This document shows positions 1 to 5,710 of a stretch of DNA of 13,360 nt, in pieces. The stretch comes from Candidatus Zixiibacteriota bacterium. Lineage in GTDB: Bacteria; Zixibacteria; MSB-5A5; GN15; JACZUZ01. The position numbers and the translations under genes are program-made. The notes beneath the pieces are model-generated. The model had not been told where the DNA came from, did not search any database, and worked only from the letters and a program-made list of their open reading frames with translations. The stretch is taken from contig JACZUZ010000009.1 of the NCBI GenBank assembly GCA_022572905.1, positions 1 through 13,360 of the forward strand, read 5' to 3'. Position 1 is the stretch's first letter, and the number at the start of each line of letters is the position of its first letter.

Positions 1-1
1 A

Positions 2-217
2 GCCATTGCGATTCAACACTCCAGACAAAGTTTCGGAATCGGCCACATTCATCTGGCATCCGTAGGTAATTATGTGATATCGTTTTATGCTCTTAGTCAA
101 GATCTGCCCTTATCTGAATTCCTGAAACAACAAATCGGATGCGCCAATAACCTGGGATCCGCCGGTTCTCTCGTGGAGCAAACTAACTCCGGAGAGGAGT
201 TCAAGCAAGCTTATTAA
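2..217 (+). CDS. C-terminal fragment of an unidentified protein (5'-truncated by window edge)
   Basis: Reading frame 2 on the plus strand is open from the window edge for 71 codons and ends at TAA (215-217). The translation starts [15 protein letters not shown] and ends [11 protein letters not shown]. Its composition is balanced and protein-like rather than the skewed composition of an antisense shadow. It stops 25 bp before the end of the convergent dockerin gene, a normal gap for two converging genes. The start codon and most of the protein lie outside the window. I do not recognise a family. A 71-codon open frame can occur by chance in a few percent of cases, so this is a probable, not certain, gene end. 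No clear terminator with a T-run follows it. Confidence 0.45.
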   Translation, partial: AIAIQHSRQSFGIGHIHLASVGNYVISFYALSQDLPLSEFLKQQIGCANNLGSAGSLVEQTNSGEEFKQAY

Positions 218-242
218 GATTGTGGTTTTGGGGGTACTACTA

Positions 243-2606
243 CTATTGCGGGTTTCCGCAGGGAGCGTCGCCATCCCTAAAAATATACCTTATTAGATAC
301 AGGGCGTCGGAAACATCAATTGTCGTCGTGCAGTTTGTGTCGCCAATCTTGATTGCCGGCTCGGGAGGCGGGCCTGAGTTGAAAATATATTTAATCAAGT
401 ACACCGCGTCGCTCACATCAATCTGGTTGTCGTAATTAGCGTCGCCGAATAGTCTCCACACTCGCATACTTACATTTACCAATCTTGGCGAATTTGACGC
501 TGTGGGAGATGTTATCACGAATACGGAGTCATATATTCCAAATGTGTAATCTGTGCCATCGGCCACTAGAGAAGAATGGGCGGGATTTTGTCCGCTCAAC
601 GGCTCTATGGTCAACCAGTTAACGGATTCGACTATTTCCCAGTCAAAACAACCGCCATGAAAATTGTTAATTTCAAGAATCTGAATTGGGCAGTATTGAA
701 AATTTGAGTTTTCGCGAGCCGGGATCACAAAGAGCTCCCGGCTTGGAAGAATCAGCGGCGCCAGGGTTCCAGGCGTAACTTCCAGATGCGCAATGACAAA
801 TTGCGGCGTGTTTGTCGCGAGGGGGGCGTCAATCCTGACTGTTTCGTAATAGTCCCCGACCGGGAGCCCGGTAATGTCGATGGTGACGATTAAGTCGTCC
901 GGAGTCGTTGATGAATTTTTGTTGATCTCCAGCCAGTCCGAGTCGAAACTCACACCAAAATCAACGGCATCTCCGGTCGAAGATACAGTCAAATGCTCGA
1001 GCTGAGGAACGAATCCATTTCCCTGTTCGCACTCAAAGAGACTAAAAGATATAGTGTCCGGACTGACTATTATGCTCGCCGGGGAAAATGTCATATGAAA
1101 GCGAACGATAAGAGGCTGGGGAGAGTTAATCGCCTGAGGGGAGGCCACCCAAATAGTATCGAAGATATCACCGGGCGTGTTATCAGTAATGCGATACGTC
1201 AACACAACGCTATCCGGCGCGGTTCCGCTAGTTGGCGTTAGAGTTGAAATTAAAGATGACGTCTCGCTCACCTCAAAGCTCATCGTCCCGGCGCCTTCGT
1301 TTAGAATCCAGAAATACGCCGAATCAAAAACAACGCTCTGGCCCTGCAGGCTGACATCATTTAGATCCACCACAATTATTAATGTGTCAGGGTCGGGGTC
1401 TATTATGGGTAGATCTGAGGCGACAGAAAGATGAACAATCGCTGTTACCGGATTGTTGCTGGCTTCGGGATCAGAAATCACAATCGTATCATCGTATTCG
1501 CCAAACGGCAGGCCGAATATATCCACATCTAATGACACATCCGTGGAGTCTCCGCCGGATGACGGCGTCAGAGTCAGCCAGCTTTCGTTGTTTGATGACG
1601 ACCAGTTCAAGTTTCCGTCACCGACATTCTTGACTATCAGAGTCTGTGACATAGGATTGCTTGAATCGGCGATGGCGTTAAAGAAATATTCTGTCTGCGA
1701 TAGCGAAATTACCGGCGGAGGAATATTAATCTGAAGAACAACGGGAATCAAGAAAGGATTGTTTGTGGCTGTTGGATCAGAGATGACAATAGTGTCATGA
1801 TACACTCCGGCCGAAAGGCCAATCGAATTGGCGGAAACCTGGGCCAGCGATGGCGCAACACCCGATAAGGGCGAGACATTCAACCAGCCCGAGGAAACGC
1901 TTGCGCTCCAATTTAGAGTTCCCAGTCCGATGTTGGATATGTTTATAGATTGCGAGGGTGGGTTAAAGGGACCTTCAAGCGCCTCAAAATAGAGACTATC
2001 AGGTGACACTGCAATCGTCGGTGGTTCCGATGGGTTCCCTATCTTGACGATACCCATAACATATTCCGGAACAATGGTTTCGTTGCCTGCGGAGCCAATG
2101 AGAATAAATGGTCCGGCCGGAGGAATGAATACCGAGTCGATCTCAATAAACTGATCAGACGCTCCGGAGCCCACTGTAAACCAAAGAGTTGCAAATAGAC
2201 CGTCTCCCGCCGGCAACGGCCCGCCGCCGAAGTCTGCGAATCCTGTCAATACAGTATGACCGACATTATCGATTTTTATCTGGGGAAAGTCTGTGTTTTC
2301 GGTGCGTGTTCCGACATATGAAATCGAATCGAGAAAAAGATCTCCTGTGCCCCAGGAGAATCCCAAAGTAGCCGCTGAAATATCTTCGTCATTAAAGAGT
2401 TTCATGGGCAGTCCGAAATGATCGCCCTGGTTGACATCGACGCTGAACATTGTGACAGTATCGCGAATACCCGGATCCTGTGCATTGGCGATTCCACCTA
2501 AAAGCAGAAACGCCGCGAGAGACAACACCGTGTAAGACACGTTACTTGTAGAGCGCCGAAGCTGATTCTTATTACGATTAATATTTAGCAGTGACAATTT
2601 AGACAT
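243..2606 (-). CDS. Secreted protein with cohesin-like domain, five BACON-like repeats and C-terminal dockerin
   Basis: This is a 787-aa exported protein. Residues 1-42 form a signal peptide: basic n-region, hydrophobic core YTVLSLAAFLLLGG and an ANA|Q cleavage site. Residues about 50-195 look like a cohesin or carbohydrate-binding-type beta sandwich (LGFSWGTGDLFL, then GDGLFATLWFTV). Five related units follow at about 196-295, 298-396, 400-505, 510-610 and 617-716. They share the pattern ISPDSLYF, LNWS(A/S)S..SWL.(V/L)(S/T)P.SG and Y.DTIVISDP.A.NNP, typical of BACON-like immunoglobulin-fold repeats. Residues 719-783 are a dockerin with two Ca-binding loops, DANYDNQID and DTNCTTTID; in the second, the fifth-position Asp is Thr760. 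The start ATG follows AGAGGACAGG, a usable ribosome-binding site. The likely role is cell-surface or extracellular binding or adhesion; no catalytic domain is visible. Dockerins are common in this style of genome without cellulosomes, so I do not infer cellulose degradation. Confidence 0.9.
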   Translation of the reverse strand: MSKLSLLNINRNKNQLRRSTSNVSYTVLSLAAFLLLGGIANAQDPGIRDTVTMFSVDVNQGDHFGLPMKLFNDEDISAATLGFSWGTGDLFLDSISYVGTRTENTDFPQIKIDNVGHTVLTGFADFGGGPLPAGDGLFATLWFTVGSGASDQFIEIDSVFIPPAGPFILIGSAGNETIVPEYVMGIVKIGNPSEPPTIAVSPDSLYFEALEGPFNPPSQSINISNIGLGTLNWSASVSSGWLNVSPLSGVAPSLAQVSANSIGLSAGVYHDTIVISDPTATNNPFLIPVVLQINIPPPVISLSQTEYFFNAIADSSNPMSQTLIVKNVGDGNLNWSSSNNESWLTLTPSSGGDSTDVSLDVDIFGLPFGEYDDTIVISDPEASNNPVTAIVHLSVASDLPIIDPDPDTLIIVVDLNDVSLQGQSVVFDSAYFWILNEGAGTMSFEVSETSSLISTLTPTSGTAPDSVVLTYRITDNTPGDIFDTIWVASPQAINSPQPLIVRFHMTFSPASIIVSPDTISFSLFECEQGNGFVPQLEHLTVSSTGDAVDFGVSFDSDWLEINKNSSTTPDDLIVTIDITGLPVGDYYETVRIDAPLATNTPQFVIAHLEVTPGTLAPLILPSRELFVIPARENSNFQYCPIQILEINNFHGGCFDWEIVESVNWLTIEPLSGQNPAHSSLVADGTDYTFGIYDSVFVITSPTASNSPRLVNVSMRVWRLFGDANYDNQIDVSDAVYLIKYIFNSGPPPEPAIKIGDTNCTTTIDVSDALYLIRYIFRDGDAPCGNPQ

Positions 2607-2801
2607 CCTGTCCTCTTTTCGATTTCCTATTTTATCCTACGGGTCCAATGAAAAGGCGAGCGAAAATCTATCTTCGGGAGAGCTTCGTGAGGCTCTTTGA
2701 CAAATACGTCGTCTTTTACTGAAGGAACTCAAATATAATTATTCATTAGACCAAATCAGTGGAAACAAACAGACATATGCGAGACAAACGTAAACTAGTC
2801 T

Positions 2802-2850
2802 AAAAAGGCGCCTCACAGGGCGGCGAGTGACGCGCGAAGAACTGCCCTGT
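2802..2850 (-). promoter_or_regulatory. Hairpin plus T-run at the start of the dockerin leader (possible attenuator or upstream terminator)
   Basis: The perfect 7-bp inverted repeat ACAGGGC/GCCCTGT (2844-2850 with 2815-2821, 22-nt loop) starts almost exactly at the predicted transcription start. It is followed on the minus strand by GAGGCGCCTTTTT, whose T-run is 2802-2806. It could terminate read-through from the lon-like gene, attenuate the dockerin transcript, or stabilise its 5' end. The stem does not abut the T-run, so it is not a classic terminator. Confidence 0.3.
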
Positions 2851-2852
2851 TA

Positions 2853-2881
2853 ATATAAGCCTCGAATGACGATTCTGTCAA
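2853..2881 (-). promoter_or_regulatory. Sigma70-type promoter for the dockerin gene
   Basis: On the minus strand a perfect -35 TTGACA (2876-2881) is separated by 17 bp from TTATAT (2853-2858); TATATT with an 18-bp spacer is an equally good reading. The predicted start is near 2847, giving a leader of about 240 nt before the ATG at 2606. The sequence TTGACAGAAT occurs twice (2872-2881 and 2886-2895, 14-bp period), so the -35 box is embedded in a tandem repeat that could be an operator. This is assigned from sequence alone. Confidence 0.6.
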
Positions 2882-2984
2882 AGGAATTCTGTCAATCGGA
2901 ATGGCCTTCATTAGCGCCGTCGCGACCGAAAGTCAATCAATTAGCCGGTAACGGGTTTGATCCGATTCAATTTGCTGAATATCT

Positions 2985-5504
2985 CTATGAATCGCTCTTG
3001 CCGACTTTACGGGGTCGTGAGACTTTTTTGACGGATTTGGCGGCGCGTTTACGGGTTTTGCTCCGGGTATTACGTTTGCTGCGGGCTTTTTCGAGCTCCT
3101 CCACAAACATTTTCTCAAGCGTATGCGCGGAGGGAGTGAAATCAAGCAGGGCCTGCTCAAAAATTTCCTCGGCCGAGTCTATGAACACAAATTTGGTATT
3201 CCGCTTTATTTCGCTGGGAAGCTCCTTGAGATCTTTTTCGTTTTCTTTGGGGAGCGATACAATAGGTATGCCCGATCTATACGCAGCAGCGACTTTCTCT
3301 TTTACGCCGCCAATCGGTAAAATTTTGCCCCTGAGGGTTACCTCCCCGCTCATCGCAATATCATTTCGGACAGGACGCTCAGACATAACCGACGCTATTG
3401 CTAATGTAACCGCGATTCCGGCCGACGGGCCGTCCTTTGGAATCGCTCCTGACGGAAAGTGCACATGAATGTCATAATTTTTGAAGTCATCATGATCGAT
3501 ACCAAGCATATCCGCTTTGGAACGAACATAACTATGCGCAGCCTGGATGGACTCGCGCATAACGTCGCCCAACGAACCGGTTGAAGTGATATTCCCTTCG
3601 CCTTTCATCTTCAGACACTCGATCAGCATCAACTCTCCTCCAGCGCCAGTCCAGGCCAGTCCGGTAGCGACACCAATCTCGGGCTCTTTAACCGGTTTTT
3701 CAGCTATGAAAATCGGCGTGCCAAGAGTAGACTCAATCAACGCTGAATCAATCTTCCAAACTTTGCGTTTGTCATTTTGTTTTTCGCTGACTATATGCCT
3801 GAAAATCCGATCAAGCAAACGGCTGAAATCAAGCAACCCGGCTTCCATAGTGTAATCGCGGATAATTTTTGTGAGGCCATCGGAGTTGATCGTAACCTCT
3901 GATCTGCTGAATCCAAATTTCTTTAAGATTTCCGGTATAAGATAGCGTTTGGCGATAGTGACTTTCTCTTTTTCGATATAACCCGGCAGGTCGATTACTT
4001 CGAGTCGGTACTGAAGCGGCTCCGGAACGCCATCCAGATAACGAACGCCGCAAATGAAAACCGCTTCTGAAAAATCGAACGGTATGCCCAGATAATTGTC
4101 AACAAAGTTCGCGTTCATGCGTGAATCCATCACCTCCAGAAGCGAAAGCCCCAGAGAGCTGTCTCCTCCCTCTCCTAGATATTCCAAATCTTCCACATAG
4201 ATCACTGGATTGGGTGTAGATAGTTTCTCCATCGCACGAATGAAAATGCCCGGCGTTGAGCCTATCATCGCCCGGTTAGAGCCTTTGATTTCATAAATAT
4301 CGACTACGCCTCCCATACTCAGACGAACAAACTCTCTACCCAGCCCCTTGGCTATCGCCCGCGCCAGAGCGGCTTTTCCCGTTCCTGGGCTTCCGGCAAA
4401 ACATATTACCGGAGGGGTTGTGCCTCCGCCGGTTAGCAAATTAGACCAGACCCGCTCGAAGACTGTTTGCTTAATATGTTTGGAGCCATAAAATTCTTTG
4501 AAGATCGCGTTCTTGAGGCGCTCTATATTAAGAACGCTTTCAGCTGGACCTTTTTTCCAGGGAAGAGCCAGCAGGCGCTCGACATAGTGCTTTGTGCTGA
4601 TGTACTCCGCCGAGCCGAGAGATAGTACGCTCAGGCGCGACGCCTCCTCCCAGGCATATTCTCGCACCGACGACGGAAGTTTTGTGGCCAGGTTTATTTT
4701 TTTCTTCAAGGCCGCGGAGGCATGCTCCTCCACGAATTTGCCACCCAGTTCGCGCTTTATTTCCTCCAGTTTTTGTTCGAGAAAATCGCGGCGACGCCGG
4801 TCTTTGAGTTCTCTTTCGGCCTTGTGGCTTAATTGGAGCGACAACTGAGCCTGATCAAGTTCCCGCTGAAGAAGGTCCTGCAGTAATTGCAGGCGTTTCT
4901 TGATATCGATGGCCTCGAGAATAGACTGGCGCTCGAACGGCCCGAATGGGGAAAAGGCCGCCACAGAGTCAGCGAAATCCGAGTCGTTGGAATGTTCGGC
5001 CTGCGCCATCTCGGTTAGTTTGGGATCAATACCCGACTCTTTGCCCTCGATCTTCTGGCAAAGGGATATTATTTCGGATACCAGCTCGTCGCGTTTCTGA
5101 CCGGCGAATTTACTCGCCGATTCGATTTCCTGAACTCCACATTTCAGGTACGGCGTTCTCTGAGTAATTGAAATCAGCGCGACACGATCAATAGCCTCAA
5201 TTTCCAGATCAAGAGCGCTCCCTTTGCTCTCTTTTGCGGAAATCACCCGCGCGGTGACCGAGATTTCGCTCAGCGGAATCGCCGCGCCATCGGCCAATTC
5301 TCGCGGTGTTGGAGAGAATGACACGACAATGTTTGAAGCGTTTTTCAGCGCGTCCCGAATCAGCTCTATGCTCGAGGGTCTGCTGATATTATAGCGACGC
5401 CTATGCCCGGGGAATGTCAGTCCAACCTTAACCGGTAGAACCGGATAAGCCTTTCTGTCGTCTGTTCCCTTGTAGGCTATCTTTGTAAGTGATTTGATGA
5501 TCAT
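2985..5504 (-). CDS. Full-length Lon-type protease with degenerate AAA+ ATPase motifs
   Basis: This 839-aa protein has LonA order: N-terminal LON domain (about 20-115), helical/coiled region (about 190-255, with RRRDFLEQKLEEIKRELG matching the Lon QLKAIQKELG box), AAA+ module (about 335-600) and S16 protease domain (about 605-790). The protease dyad is present: Ser694 in PKDGPSAG and Lys737 in GGVKEK. The ATPase motifs are altered. Walker A is GSPGTGKA (371-378, Ala for Thr). Walker B is VIYVEDLE (434-441, acidic pair reversed from DE to ED). Sensor 1 is FICGVR (Arg488 for Asn). Sensor 2 is EAGLL (Leu558 for Arg). The pore-loop Tyr of TYIGSMPG is Met413. The putative Arg finger Arg500 is kept. 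The tail (about 807-834) is Lys/Arg-rich. A stop codon lies in frame seven codons upstream of the ATG, so the start is fixed although no strong Shine-Dalgarno is seen. It is probably a peptidase with little or no normal ATP cycle, as known for LonC-type enzymes. I do not name it lon because the housekeeping Lon may be elsewhere. Confidence 0.93.
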   Translation of the reverse strand: MIIKSLTKIAYKGTDDRKAYPVLPVKVGLTFPGHRRRYNISRPSSIELIRDALKNASNIVVSFSPTPRELADGAAIPLSEISVTARVISAKESKGSALDLEIEAIDRVALISITQRTPYLKCGVQEIESASKFAGQKRDELVSEIISLCQKIEGKESGIDPKLTEMAQAEHSNDSDFADSVAAFSPFGPFERQSILEAIDIKKRLQLLQDLLQRELDQAQLSLQLSHKAERELKDRRRRDFLEQKLEEIKRELGGKFVEEHASAALKKKINLATKLPSSVREYAWEEASRLSVLSLGSAEYISTKHYVERLLALPWKKGPAESVLNIERLKNAIFKEFYGSKHIKQTVFERVWSNLLTGGGTTPPVICFAGSPGTGKAALARAIAKGLGREFVRLSMGGVVDIYEIKGSNRAMIGSTPGIFIRAMEKLSTPNPVIYVEDLEYLGEGGDSSLGLSLLEVMDSRMNANFVDNYLGIPFDFSEAVFICGVRYLDGVPEPLQYRLEVIDLPGYIEKEKVTIAKRYLIPEILKKFGFSRSEVTINSDGLTKIIRDYTMEAGLLDFSRLLDRIFRHIVSEKQNDKRKVWKIDSALIESTLGTPIFIAEKPVKEPEIGVATGLAWTGAGGELMLIECLKMKGEGNITSTGSLGDVMRESIQAAHSYVRSKADMLGIDHDDFKNYDIHVHFPSGAIPKDGPSAGIAVTLAIASVMSERPVRNDIAMSGEVTLRGKILPIGGVKEKVAAAYRSGIPIVSLPKENEKDLKELPSEIKRNTKFVFIDSAEEIFEQALLDFTPSAHTLEKMFVEELEKARSKRNTRSKTRKRAAKSVKKVSRPRKVGKSDS

Positions 5505-5594
5505 ATTGGACTTTGCGCCGGCTTAGGGGGATACAATTCGTTTCGCCGACTCCAGGGCGTGGTGAGAGTGTCGGTCGTTTTGCCTCTCCCTTCC

Positions 5595-5623
5595 ATAATT
5601 TAGCTATTCTGGCGCAGAGTCAA
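5595..5623 (-). promoter_or_regulatory. Candidate sigma70 promoter for the lon-like gene
   Basis: In the 206-bp gap behind the helicase gene, the minus strand has TTGACT (5618-5623), a 17-bp spacer and AATTAT (5595-5600). The -35 is 5/6 and the -10 is 4/6 to consensus. A start near 5588 would give an 84-nt leader. This would allow the lon-like gene to be expressed separately from the helicase, although read-through is also possible because I see no terminator between them. Confidence 0.4.
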
Positions 5624-5710
5624 CTGATTTGTTCGAGAGAGTGTTTGATCGGTTCCTTTCTTTCTGGCCCCCTCGGAATATGTTTTCCTAACATCCTATT
5701 ATCCAACATC

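Larger units (their letters stand above)
2607..2984. other. Intergenic region between lon-like gene and dockerin gene
   Basis: This 378-bp stretch has no convincing gene on either strand; the plus-strand frame crossing it is antisense to the end of the lon-like gene. It holds the promoter at 2853-2881, a tandem 10-bp repeat at 2872-2895, and a hairpin plus T-run at 2802-2850. It also holds the long leader of the dockerin gene. A weaker minus-strand alternative (TTTCCA, 16 bp, AATAAT) lies lower in the leader near 2735-2762. A small inverted repeat, AGAGC/GCTCT, lies near 2680-2697. Confidence 0.6.

Noticed and set aside
220..435. Plus-strand 71-codon frame with two similar LKIYLI(R/K)Y blocks
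   Set aside because: It is antisense to the dockerin; the apparent internal repeat is only the mirror of the two dockerin calcium-loop repeats.
2866..3468. Plus-strand 200-codon frame overlapping the 3' end of the lon-like gene
   Set aside because: It lies opposite clearly conserved S16 protease sequence; its Ser-, Phe- and Arg-rich composition is typical of an antisense shadow and it has no recognisable domain.
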